Below are positions 1-11,085 of a DNA stretch of 64,000 nucleotides, piece by piece (position 1 is the stretch's first letter; each line of letters opens with the position of its first letter). The stretch comes from Notospermus geniculatus (taxonomy: Eukaryota; Nemertea; Pilidiophora; Heteronemertea; Lineidae), in contig NMRB01000584.1 in the NCBI GenBank assembly GCA_002633025.1, forward strand, positions 107,886 through 171,885. The letters are read 5' to 3'. Under the pieces are notes generated by a model, which was given only the letters and a program-made list of their open reading frames with translations, searched no databases and was not told the DNA's origin. The position numbers were made by a program, and so were the translations under genes.

Positions 1-646
1 GGTGAAAAAAGTAAAAGACAATGCCATGTTGTCAATGCCTTGGGTACAACATTTCAGTCCTCAGTGAGAGGTTGTTGCTAACGGTGTTGTCACTGTTGGC
101 ATCGTCTTAGAAGTTCTTGTGATCTTGGTAATATTTTGAGCAAGGATTCGTTCAGTGTGAGCAGAGAATCCTCGGATTCGCCGACACGCATCCCACAATC
201 CTATCACAGTACTGAAAATAGAAACAAAACTGAATTATGATCATCATATTTAGACACCGAATTGTACCAGCTCCTAGTTTCCTGAATGGTCGGTCTACAT
301 GTATGATAGCATTTCGCCTTGTCAAAGGCCTAAACAAACAACTCTGTAAAATGCTAGTATTTCTGCTTTTCTCACTCTCCTTATAGGTCCAATTTGAAAA
401 TTAATGATGTGAAAATTAATGCCGAGCTTCTGAGCAAAGTCTCAAGAGTCAAGAAACGTGCAGTCTTTGAGCAGTGAATGCATGAATATAGCGGGGAAAG
501 CAAACTGGTTGTGATATAAGAATAAACTAAATGTCTCGGTCAGAAGAACACTATTTCCGCTGGATCAATTCACTTTGACATCTGGAATCAGGACATCCCT
601 CCACTGAATGCTGCATCCGGTCTTGTCAGAAGTGTAGCATGTGTAA

Positions 647-1700
647 TGTACAGTCTTGTTCGTATTAATATCAACACCTGTTATCTCAAATATCTCATAA
701 ACCACCAAACCAATTTAAATGCGGTTTTCTGCATAAGGTCAGAAATCTTGTTGACTACAACTGGGCATCAATGTTTTTGCACAAGATTCACTTCTTCATT
801 GCGTAATCTGTCGTTGAAAAAAGGTCCAAAAAAAAACTTTTTTGTTTCTGGATTTTTCACCAAAATTCCTTTGCTAGAATGAAGTTATGCCAAAATAAAG
901 GTGATTTAGCAAGTTACTGTCAAAATCGGCCATTTAGTTTTTGAAAAATTGACGTTTTTGTAAAGCTATATCAACACCACTTGTCTTCCACTGCCAACAA
1001 CTTATGAGACGGTCCCTACATAATAATGCAAACCATACTTCATGTCCCTTGTGTAGGCCGTCAGTGCATACAAAATCCATAGATCTATAGAACAGCGCTG
1101 AGTCCTATGTGGCAAAAGTGTTACATAATAATTTTTCAAGTGTGTGGAGGCTTTAGTGACCAATTCATGCACTGGTTAACTTCAAACAAAGATGACAAAG
1201 GCTACTAAGTTCTTTCTCAATGCCTGTTACTTTTTGCAATACAATGTCATGAATAACCAGTACTGGTCACAACATTTATCTCTGCCTATACAGTGACCCA
1301 TGCATGGTGTATGGTTTGCATTATTATGTAGGGGCCGTCTCATAAGTTGTTGGTAGTGGAACACAAGTGGTGTTGATATAGCTTTACAAAAACGTCAATT
1401 TCTCAAAAACTAAACGACGTATTTTGACAGTAACTTGCTAAATCACCTTTATTTTGGCATAACTTCATTCTGGCCAAGGAATTTTGGTGAAAAATCCAGA
1501 AACAAAAAAGTTTTTTTTTGGACCTTTTTTCAACGACAGATTACGCAATGAAGAAGTGAATCTTGTGCAAAAACATTGATGCCCAGTTGTAGTCAACAAG
1601 ATTTCTGACCTTATGCAGAAAACCGCATTTAAATTGGTTTGGTGGTTTATGAGATATTTGAGATAACAGGTGTTGATATTAATACGAACAAGACTGTACA
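647..1700. mobile_element. 1.05-kb foldback element with 392-bp inverted arms
   Basis: The left arm 647-1038 and right arm 1309-1700 are near-identical inverted copies of 392 bp around a 271-bp centre. The element is bounded by the direct repeat TGTAA (642-646 and 1701-1705), which looks like a 5-bp target duplication. No transposase frame is present; the same 78-aa frame appears in each arm only because the arms are copies. It is a non-autonomous foldback DNA transposon. Confidence 0.85.
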
Positions 1701-2427
1701 TGTAACAAAGAGTGGTTCCACTTTACTGACATTTCTATTCTAACCTCGCACAGTCATATTCTATGATGTTGTATGTGCAGAAGGAATCAAACCCACCACC
1801 AGAGAGAAGGCAAGCACAGAGGTTAGGCCCTATCCACAACCCGGGTTTCTGCCAGTGCGAGACATTCCTGGTCCCACTGCTCTCACACTGACTGGTTCTT
1901 GAAATTAGTCAGTGTCATTTGAATACAGCAGATTGGTCTCTTTTTATTGCACAACATTGCCACAGCTGAGTGGGACTGGGGCTGGCAAAAGATGGCGTGA
2001 AGGAAAGACAGGCCGATACCTGGAACATGTGATCCATGGGGTGTTGTAGATCAATTGACAACTCAAAAAGTTGGTCCATTTGAAGAGGGTGCAGCCACAA
2101 AGAGTATAGAGTTCAGATATTTTACCAGCACAAAGCAAATCATTTCATGATTTGAAGAGAAATATGCAAGACAGTTGAGAAGACAAGACCACGGTGATCC
2201 CAAACACAAGACACTGCTGCATGCAACAATCCGCAGTAGAGGCAATACTCATGCACTAAAACACTAGTTTTTAGAAAAATGTACTGCTTTCTAAAAATAT
2301 CCAAGGAAATAATGTCAACTCAGTTTTGAGTGCCTCTTTTAAACTTAGCGGATTAGTTTCATGCACTAAAGATGCAACTTTCTATCAGTAGGATTACATC
2401 TAATAGCACAGAAAACTACAACTAACC

Positions 2428-2433
2428 TTTATT
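2428..2433 (-). terminator. poly(A) signal AATAAA of the transporter gene
   Basis: AATAAA on the minus strand lies 20 nt past the stop codon, the right side and distance for the 3' end of the SLC36-like gene. The short 3' UTR is inferred from this single hexamer. Confidence 0.5.
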
Positions 2434-2452
2434 TAAACTATGGAAATGCCAT

Positions 2453-2516
2453 TCAAATGAGAGTTCGCTTGCCGTTAAGTATATGCATGATAGTATCAGT
2501 GAGACATACAACACAG
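2453..2516 (-). CDS. SLC36-like transporter, terminal coding exon
   Basis: The acceptor TTTCCACCAG is preceded by a pyrimidine-rich tract. The exon finishes the last membrane segment: LMGIVG from the exon at 3077-3136 continues CVVCLTDTIMHIL. This resembles the family's usual end, in which the final helix is followed by a short Thr/Asp-containing tail. TGA is at 2453-2455. Confidence 0.75.
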
Positions 2517-5500
2517 CTGGTGGAAATAAGCAAAAAAGGATCATACACATGAGGTCTTATGAACATGTGGAAGAAGGACTCTTTCCAGGAAATTTCAGGT
2601 CTGAAAGAGTCTTTCTTTATTGAGGGACAAATGTTGGCGAAGACAATGATGAAACATTTACAAGAATGACATGGAATATGGATGGGCCACCTAACTCATG
2701 CAGCACATTTACAAAGCATGGTTTTTGTGTTCTGACTTTTTCTTGAAATATCGCTGAAGACAAACTTCCCCCTGGTCCCAACACAACTGCATTCAAAAGA
2801 ACTGCAACCATTTGCAACGAGACAAGACCAAACCTCACTGTGTACAGTGAAAAATTCTACTGGATATTATGCATGCAGGGGTGTTCTTCTGAAATTTAGT
2901 CAGTTTAAATTGCTAATGAAATTGCATCTTTGCTATGGAACCCATTTTCTATGTGGTGACACTTTACACAATGTATCTGACAAGGAACAAGTACATGTAC
3001 CGGTACTAACAAAACATGCATAAAACTGCAAAAAGACAACACCAGATCAGGCACAGTATGGTCTTTATTAACTTACCCAACTATTCCCATCAGTATTAGA
3101 AAGATGTCCACAAACAACTGCCATTTTGTAAGAGTCCTGAAACAAATTTTGTTCTTCAACTCATAATACTGGCATGAAGAATACGTCTTTCCCTTCATTG
3201 TTAAAAGAATATGGAATTGAAAACCGAATGCCAAACATGGCATCATTTGTCCTATATACACTGAAGAGAGGTCGGCTCAAGTTGGGTATAGCGGACAAAG
3301 TCATGGGAAGTGCACTGAGTGTGTACATGTGTGTACATGAATGTACACGGAATAAGCGGCAATGTATGGAAGATGTGTCACTTCCCACGACTTTGTCCGC
3401 TATACTTGACTTGACCCGAGAGGTCTGACTGGGGATCAAACCCAGAACTTCAGAGGTGATAGGTGTTGATGATTCCACTGTCCATTCTCACAGGGGGTTC
3501 ATTAATGATGGATGGTGACACCAGCCTATACACTGTCACTACACATACACAGAAACGTTTAAACTGCCTGGAAGATGAGAGGAAACGATTCGCATTTCCA
3601 GTACGATACATACCCCCTAGAAATAAATAAATGAAAAACTCCCGGGAGGATAAAGGCTAAGAGGGTACAACAGCTGGCACCAATCAACGCCATCAGGTTG
3701 GCAAAGTTTGGGATGATCATGATGGTAATCCCGGTCAGGACGACCATCACCAACCGTAAAATATTCTGGAATTGAATAAGAGTGAAAAAACAAAGTTAGA
3801 TTCCAAAGAAATTTATATTTCTGCAATGACTGTTCTGTTAGGTTTTCTGACAGCAGTATCATCACAATCTAGCCACGTAGAATTGGTGACACATGGGCCG
3901 CTTAGCCAGTCTTGTATTACAGGAAAGTTGTCATTCTGGGAAGCCCTACACAAACACTAAGTATTCAATTGTCATTAATTTAGAGTAAATACGAACCCCT
4001 TTCCACTTATTTGATGAATCAAATGATAACTTCCTTTCAAGGATTCTCATCACAGGGAACATCATAACTGAAATGTAAAAAATACATCACTCACCTGAAT
4101 TTTTTGCATACCGGTAACTGTTCCATTAACTACCTTGCTAGACTGAGATTGATTCTCTAGTGTGAGGGGTGGAACATAATTTGTCAGGGTCTCTGCCAGA
4201 AATTTTTTTGAGGGAACAAATTTCTTCAAAATCAACAAAAACCCCATGAGATTAAAGAAAATGGCCCTTTTCCGTTCCTTTGAGGGTACTAGCATAATAC
4301 CCTCAGTATCCTCTGGCGGAAACACTGTTTGTCAGCTACATGAATCTGGAATCACCAGACAGTAACGTGAAGTCTATGACTGTACGGTCTTGCTGAATCA
4401 CTCACCCGGGTATGTGAAAAACAAGGACAGACACAGGCAGGATTTGACAATAATTGCAAAATCCAAGGAGGACCCCTTTGGCAGGTTTAGTGTAATTATT
4501 GCATTGGTTTCTGGGCCAAACGACTGAAAAACAACAAAATATATTGGTGAAGTCATATGAAGTGATATGGTGAAGTTGAGCTTTGTTTTCTCTTCAGTTT
4601 CGCTAGGTTAACTCAAGAACTACATGTACCAATAATTTGCTTGTTTTTTTATTGCCAAGATAGCCCTACCAGTAACCAGTGTGTTACTTACAAGATAGCC
4701 CATCACTCCAAATGATATATACAGCAGTGTCACCACCATCATAGTGATCATAAAGTACCTGAAAGAGATTGGTAAGAATGAGGAACCCGCACACTAACGT
4801 CACAACGTGGCGCTGCGAGCGATGTGACCGAAATCTCTTTTTTCTAACGTTATTTCCATTTATTTCTGGCTTGAAAATAAACCATTTGTGTTGGTCGCAT
4901 GGCAGTAAAACTTACATCATCGTGTAGCAGATGAAATTTTCTTTTAAACTCATTCCTTTTTTTCTTAAAATTAAGAGATCCAATAGCGATAAGGACAACG
5001 TCATTTGTGTCATTCTTCCGGTAGAAAAATGTACAGGAAATTTTTTCATGACGCAACGTCAACACCTAAAATGACGTCAATGACGTCGTTTCGGTACAAT
5101 CGCTCGCAGCGCCGACCTGTCGGGATAAACCGCAGGGCGGGTTCCTCATTGCTGGATTTGTCTGTGATCGCACATCGTGAGAAACTAAGGCCACAACAGT
5201 CCCTACTGCTCCCAACAAGTACCGGTACCGGTAAGTGTGAGGGGTGGAGCATTTGAATTGATCCGGATGTTTCAGGATGGGGATCCCAGAGTGAGGGGTA
5301 GGGGGAACTAACTGTTTTGGCCTGAGTACAACCGGGAAAGAGAACCAGTAGCTGGATATCCCGATAAAACTCACCATTTAAACTTTGGCCGGATTTCCTT
5401 GGCTAATGATGATTCTAATGAGAGAATCATTCCAGCACCTTCATAGCAATAAATCCCTACTGCCAGGAAAAATGGAAGACCGTATATAGACATGCTTTTG

Positions 5501-8500
5501 GGATGGACCCTGAAAGAAAGTGGAGACATATAGCACTGGAGGAAAGTGACGGCCATAGAGCAATATTTCAATGAAGTCTGTCTCACATTTAAACCACTTG
5601 ATTTTGTCAGGAACGACCGAATGATGACTTTGGTGATAACAACTTACTCTACTTTATGGAGATGTTCCAAATCAAACCAGAAGACAACTCCAAATGCCAT
5701 GAGATTAGAACATTGAGCAAGTAAACTGAAAAGAATGAATATAAAGAACATGGAATTACAAAGACTGAAAGGCAGTTGTTGGGCTTTCTATCCTTTAGAA
5801 CTGTACTGCAGGTTACAGTGCTGGATAGACGAGGCATAATATTGGACAGTGCTGAACATGAAATGTTTGAGAGTAGCACAGTACTGAGTACATGTAGATG
5901 TCAACATATTGTTGACTTAGACCATAAAATTCACATGTTGCATACACATGGCTCCAATGTGTGAGAATTTTCACGAAACAGGTGCTGTGCTTACCTTGAG
6001 ATTGCCAAGCTATTTAGATGTCTAAGAAGAGTGAGCAGATAAAGAGGAGGGAGGAGAATGAGCAACCAGCCCCATCTGAAATCAAAGAATTGCAAATTTG
6101 TTTCCAGCCAATTTCTCCTGTAGCACAGCATTTCTGATTGTAACTGAAAGGTCAAGTACCAGTAGATGTATTTTTTTCCATTCTATGTATAATGGTTGGA
6201 AATGCTTACCTTGGAACTCCTTCGATATAATCGGACAGATTTTCTAAGATGAAGATGAGATATGCACAGCAAAATCCTGGAAATACAATCAGAACATTTG
6301 AGTTGGTGAAGGTGGAATAAAACTGCAATGCTCCCAACACCAGGATTTGCAGACAAGGTCAGAAAATCAACAGTGAATGTCGGTTCCGTAGTACCTCAAA
6401 TACTGGTGGTTTATTTCAAATCGGTGTTTCATACAGTTTGACAAACGGAGAGGAAACAAACTTTGTTTTACTAAGGAGCTCCCTCATAGTTGCATATCTC
6501 CACTTACCCACTTGAGACACTAGGATGGCTATATCAACGAGAAATCTCCCTGAATTTCCGAGGGCATAATAACCAACGTCACCATAGGATAATTCCTGTC
6601 CAGGTGCCTGGAGAGAGACAGCAATTATTGTGACGATGCAACATTTCAGAGTTCAGCAACTCGCCAAATTGTAAATAAATGCTAGTACAATGTAATGTTA
6701 CGGTAGTAGGAATAGCTACATGTACTATCATTGATTTTCTATAAACTACCTCCATCTACCACCCACAGTGCTGCCTACATGTAGGGGTAGTCATCTGTAT
6801 TCATTTATAGATATCAAGGGTACTTGGTGACATTGAACTGCAGGGGCAAAAATACAACTGGAGAGAAAACAAGACTGATATTTTCAAAAGCAACGCTGGC
6901 TATTCAGTGAAAGCTTTCTAATGAATACCTATGGTGATTGGTAATGGCTTTCAACCAGCATAGAGGCACTTTTCACTGAAGGTCAGGACCCGTTTATACA
7001 TGTACATGTACATGTATTACATGTATGTATCATTGATACATTAAGTACATGTAAGTCGGTCCCTTCATTTAGAACGTATCCAGATAAGGTACCGGTACGG
7101 GTACTATGGTTGTTGAGAGTACAACAGAGTAAACACCAGTATGAAGCATTGATTAGAATCAAAAATTCATGACCGAGTCATGTATTTATGTTAGAACCAG
7201 AGGTATACTGCATGCAATGTTGATTCAGTTGTTCTCAAGCTGCCCTGTAATTGAACATGGCAGTATCATCGTGTCATCCATTGTGTTAGTCGCAGCACAT
7301 TGTAAACAATTGATTTTGAGACAACATCTGCTCTGTTGACAAGGACAATTATTGATCTTGTTTAGGACTGTTCAGCCACTGATAACTACAGTTGTTTTTA
7401 ATTGGTACAACTACATGTAGAATCTCAGAATAAGTCAATTGGCAGGGTTGTTGCATCTGAGAGGAATTTTCATACCATGGAAAACTGTGTTCACTGAGGA
7501 CCTATATCACCATAAAAATTTTGAACAAGTTGTGTCCTCCAAATCTGAAACTCCCACAGAAAAATAAAGTGATTTGTGGCCACAGCCCAGCACATTGGCC
7601 AAAATGTGTTACCATGCAACACCACACAATTTAGGCCTACCTGTGGAATTCTTGGTTCCTCTTTGACAACTGGTCCATTCTGTTCACTAAGGAGATCCTG
7701 CTTTTCTTCTCCGGACGCTTTCTCCTTCGACACATCAATTATCAGTGCCTTATCATTACCACCAGGATCTTTCTTAATCTTAGGTGGTGAAGCCTCATGC
7801 TTCCGTATAAGTTTGTATTTACAATCAATGATCAGAAGCATGGCTTTCACACTGAAAATCAAGATATGAAAAAAATTGTAAGGATTGAAAAGGAAGATTC
7901 TAGCAAAATGTTTTTAAATTTTTTTGGGGAAATTCTGGCCTCACCAACCTTATTATTCCAACTGCTGTCATGACTAAAATGCCCTCAATTACACCTGCCT
8001 GAAATTTAAAATGGGAAGTACACAACACAGTTACCGTAGAGTACACAGCCAGCACTCAGCTAGGCTAAAATACGGGTCGCACTAAATTGCGTCCAACTGC
8101 GACCAATTGCGTCCAGTAGCGTCCAACGGCATAAAAAAGTAATTTCTAGCAATAAAAGTGACCATATCAATATTTGTGAGTGTGGGCAGGAGTCAATCAA
8201 ATGTTTCTGAAATGTATTTCATGTATTTGGAACGTTTCCAATCACTCATTTCCATGATTTGTTGATTTTAATTTTGCGTCCAGACGCCGGCGGCCATTTT
8301 GTTGTTACTGTCGTTCGGGATAGACTCTACCAATATGGCCGCGACGGCCTGAGGAATCACAATCGCGGAAGGCCGACTTTGCGAGTTTTTATTCTCGTCA
8401 GATGTCATTAATTCAGGTTTGTGTGATTAATTCTGATGAGATGATGTGGAGAATTACAATTTAAAAATCAAATGTGAACATTTGTATTGATAAAATTAGT

Positions 8501-10758
8501 GTTTTATAGCGTTGGACGCAACTGGACGCAATTGGTCGCTGCTGGACGCAAATTAGTGCGACCGCTAAAATACATCAATCAAAATTCAAGGAAATACGCC
8601 TAGATTGCCTAGGCCTAAGTATGACAGTCGGTAGGCCCTAGGCGTACAGTACTGCCTGAAAGAAACCTCTCATGCGCCCTCGGACGCCCGCAAAACCGCC
8701 CTAGGAACGCCCTAGGATCGCCCGTTTCTTTCCGAGGGCGCATTGCGGGCGTCCCGCGGACGCATTGCGGTCGTTCCTCGGTCGCAGCTCGGGCGCTCCT
8801 CGGTCGCGCTGCGGCCGTACTTCGGGCGTTAATTACATCAACATGACATCAAAGTAGGCCTAAATGCCGCCGCCGGCTTCCGTCTTCGATGAACAACGCG
8901 CTGCCAACAAGCAGTAGGCCTACCCAGAATTCTAAAACTTTCCCGACATGTTCGTCAAAAACATCGCAGTCAGTTTCAAACTCATCGTCCCCGTACCTAC
9001 CACAGCATCATGAACACAGCAGCATCCCGCATGTCCCAACAGTGTGCATGCATCAGGCACTGCATTCACCAGTATCATCATTATCATACATGCAGTTGCC
9101 CAGCAACGCCTGTCAATCACTCTCGGTCACCATCCAGTGTAATAGGGATGGTGGTCCCACTATAGTATAATACTGCGTCGTCTACATGATGTAACTTCGG
9201 CCGTGCTAATTTTTTCTTCTTGAATTGGATACTTTGAAGGAGAAAATTCCTGTTTTATTTGAAATTTTCGAAGCCTTTCGTGAGACATAGGCCTATGTGA
9301 CTTTACCGACGGAATGAATTTCGCTCCCGGGACAACGCAGGGTAGGGCCTGGATGCAATAGGGAATTGGATTGTGGTTAAAATGAATAAAAACCAAATGA
9401 TTGAAAAGATTTTTGATTATTCACAGCTTCATGGATTTGGAATCGTATTTTGGCAGGTTTTTTGCAGCGTATTTTGGAAGCAATTTATCCCGTATCTGAG
9501 CACTGCAAATCGTACTGCCGTATCGACGATGTTATTCCCGTATCAAATAGGCCTACGCGTATCCCGTACGGGTTGGCAGCCCTGCCGGCCTGTCACGGAC
9601 CGACCGCTGTCGGTAACACTGAAAGAATTCTGTTCATTTGATGTTCGCCGCTAATTACCATGCTGTTTCGGGCGCGTGTCTGTTGGACTCCGGGCGCATT
9701 TCGGATGCGTTCGGGAGTTTCACGGTCGCACTGCGGGCGATCCTCGGCCGCTCCGCGGGCGCTTCTCGGGCGCACTGCGGGCGTTTTTAAAAACGCCCGC
9801 GGAACGCCCGCAGGCGCCCTAGGAAAATCCTAGGGCGCATGAGAGGTTTCTTTCAGGCAGTACTGTAGGCCTAGCCTATGGCTATGGCTATGCTAGGCTA
9901 GGCTAGGTGCTTGCTAGGCCAACAGGGTAGGCTAAATAATAGACAAGTTGCGAAATTAGCGGCCGCCATTTTTATATGGACTTTTTGACATTGCTTGGGT
10001 TTTTCAATGGGATTTTGCACTGTCAGAGGCTTTCAAAATAAGAAAGGTCATACAGTCAGCCACTAGAATTACATAAAGATATTTTAGCAAGCAAGCAGCT
10101 AATAAAATATATTCGAAATATATTTGAAAAAGTTTGAAAATTCGGCCAATTCCACAAAAAAAATGGCGGCCGCTATTTTCGCAACCTGTCTATTAAATAG
10201 GCCTAGGGAAGGGTAGGGGCCTAGGGCCTACCGGTACGCCTAATAGACCCCTTGCGCTTGTCCGTCCAGGGTGTAAACAATAGCCTCGCCCCAGGTGAAA
10301 ACACGAACGATGTACAACGGCTCACTGCACATTCTCTGCATTTTCGCCTGGGGCGAGGCTATTGTTTACACCCTGTACGGACAAGCGCAAGGGGTCTATA
10401 ATGTGATTGGGAGTCCGGACGAGGTGGAAAAAAATGAACAACGCTCAATTTGCTCTTGCTCAAACACGTCATGAAAACCCACACAACCAAAATTCGATGC
10501 ATGCAATTTGTATGCATAGCCATAGGCCAAGGCCTATGCATACATACAGTCATGACAGTGTCAGTGCAGTGGCAGTGCATGACGACGTGGACACGGACAT
10601 GACGGAGTCGGAGACCGCGGCGAAAATCGACCAAAAAATCTTACCTCTCTAAAAGCATACGGCAAACCAAGGACACCAGCCCCAATGAACGAAATGAAAA
10701 TATTCGCCATTATCTTCACAACGCTCTTTGAGCCCGTCCCGCCGGGGGAAATTGTCAT
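2453..10758 (-). CDS. SLC36/AVT-type amino acid transporter, 14 coding exons, complete
   Basis: This is a multi-pass amino acid/auxin permease superfamily transporter (SLC36-like in animals, AVT3-like elsewhere). The family moves small neutral amino acids, often H+-coupled, at lysosomal or plasma membranes. Coding exons in transcription order are 10645-10758, 7949-7998, 7641-7851, 6508-6607, 6210-6276, 5995-6075, 5648-5725, 5375-5509, 4692-4758, 4406-4523, 4095-4117, 3614-3765, 3077-3136 and 2453-2516. All have GT-AG borders and compatible phases, totalling 1320 nt (439 aa). Family landmarks seen are GAGVLGLPYAF in TM1 (about residues 25-36), AGVIEGILVM, ALGNSGRFLVD, FFLAVGIYCYEGAGM, FFTYPV, and IPNFANLMALIGASCCTLLA near the C-terminus. 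Residues about 69-125 form a charged Lys/Glu/Pro-rich loop, presumably cytosolic. I chose the ATG at 10756-10758; upstream in-frame codons give no better ATG. The family is clear; the exact subfamily and substrate are inference. Confidence 0.9.
3270..3418. mobile_element. short foldback element in the transporter gene
   Basis: Arms of about 30 bp (GTATAGCGGACAAAGTC and its complement, then TGGGAAGTG) flank a centre with tandem TGTGTACATG-like words. It lies in the intron between transporter exons 12 and 13. Confidence 0.7.
3419..3500 (-). repeat. tRNA-like SINE fragment
   Basis: On the minus strand a B-box-like GGGTTTGATCCCC and an A-box-like region (GTGGAATCATCAAC) are about 30 bp apart, resembling the tRNA head of a SINE. 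It abuts the foldback at 3270-3418. The body is not clear. Confidence 0.4.
4095..4117 (-). CDS. 23-nt candidate micro-exon of the transporter
   Basis: The preceding exon (4406-4523) ends FFTYP plus one base; the next (3614-3765) starts in phase 0 with NILRLVMVVLTG. The only segment found that bridges them is 23 nt, between an acceptor ...AACAG and a donor CAG|GTGAGT, and gives FTYP-VTGMQKIQ-NILR. The same frame stays open back to another AG at 4325, so a 230-nt exon (4095-4324) would also fit. That version would insert 69 residues which do not look like the family. Confidence 0.6.
4777..5150. mobile_element. 374-bp foldback element in the intron before transporter exon 9
   Basis: The left end AATGAGGAACCCGC matches the right end GCGGGTTCCTCATT in inverted orientation. 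The arms continue with GGCGCTGCGAGCGAT and ATCGCTCGCAGCGCC. The interior is rich in ACGTCA words. Confidence 0.75.
8074..8563. mobile_element. 490-bp TIR element with 10-bp phased CG repeats in its ends
   Basis: It is flanked by the direct repeat GCTAAAATAC (8064-8073 and 8564-8573). A 9-10 bp target duplication is typical of Mutator-like elements. Each terminus is a mirror-image array in which CG recurs every 10 bp (CGTCCAACTG, CGACCAATTG, CGTCCAGTAG). The centre is unique and has no transposase. It lies in transporter intron 1. Confidence 0.85.
8647..9865. mobile_element. 1.2-kb GC-rich TIR element built of 11-bp phased repeats
   Basis: The left end CAGTACTGCCTGAAAGAAAC matches the right end inverted, and the TIR runs about 38 bp including CTCTCATGCGCCCT. 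TA dinucleotides flank both ends (8645-8646 and 9866-9867). Inside, 8739-8830 and about 9690-9787 are degenerate 11-bp tandem repeats of the form CGnnnnkCGGn, in the same orientation at both ends. The middle (8880-9650) is ordinary sequence with no transposase frame. Confidence 0.85.
9878..9925. repeat. GGCTA microsatellite-like tract
   Basis: Short irregular tandem copies of GGCTA/GGCTAT follow the end of the GC-rich element. Confidence 0.6.
9939..10193. mobile_element. 255-bp MITE with TAAATA duplication
   Basis: The ends ATAGACAAGTTGCGAAA and TTTTCGCAACCTGTCTAT form an inverted repeat that continues into GCGGCCGCCATTTTT. Direct repeats TAAATA flank it (9933-9938 and 10194-10199). Confidence 0.8.
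10244..10398. mobile_element. 155-bp hairpin element
   Basis: Arms of about 65 bp begin TAGACCCCTTGCGCTTGTCC and end with its complement, and include GGTGTAAACAATAGCCTCGC. A short loop lies at about 10310-10345. It is 0.25 kb downstream, in transcription order, of transporter exon 1. Confidence 0.8.
10645..10758 (-). CDS. SLC36-like transporter, first coding exon
   Basis: It encodes the N-terminus MTISPGGTGSKSVVK and the hallmark first membrane segment ending GLPYAFRE. The donor is GAG|GTAAGA (ACCTC on the plus strand at 10643). It joins in phase 0 to the exon at 7949-7998, which continues AGVIEGILVM. Intron 1, about 2.6 kb, carries three foldback elements. Confidence 0.88.
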
Positions 10759-10972
10759 TTTGAGGCCTAAAACAACAGCAGCGGACAACAAAATTTGCGT
10801 GTACGTCAGAGCCAATTGGCTGATCTTCCCTCAATGTTCGGCAAGCTTACTAGACTGGTTCCCGTCTTTGCCGGGAGCAGCAAGGAGAAGAACCAGTCTA
10901 CAAGCTTCACCGTCCGGAGTACAGATGGCGCTGATGTAGTGCGGCAAATTCGAATGAATGAATATTGAACAC

Positions 10973-11085
10973 TACGGGCCGTATTCTAAAAGGTTTACCT
11001 TTAGCCATTGTTTGCAGGGCAGAATACAAAAGCTGAAAGTGGACCTGAGAGTAAAGGAGGCTTCTAGAATACGGGCCTACCTTTT
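10973..11085. mobile_element. short foldback of the GGGCCGTATTCT type
   Basis: GGGCCGTATTCTAAAAG at the left is mirrored by CTTCTAGAATACGGGCC at the right. It lies just upstream of the transporter start, in the shared 5' region of the two divergent genes. Confidence 0.65.

Noticed and set aside
646-1701. Two 78-aa frames, one on each strand, almost identical
   Set aside because: They are the same sequence in the two inverted arms of a foldback element. No protein features.
2617-2838. Possible last exon of the transporter
   Set aside because: An acceptor and open frame exist, but the encoded Cys-rich sequence does not resemble the family. The exon at 2453-2516 fits better.
7576-7869. 97-aa plus-strand frame
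   Set aside because: Antisense shadow of transporter exon 3 (7641-7851).
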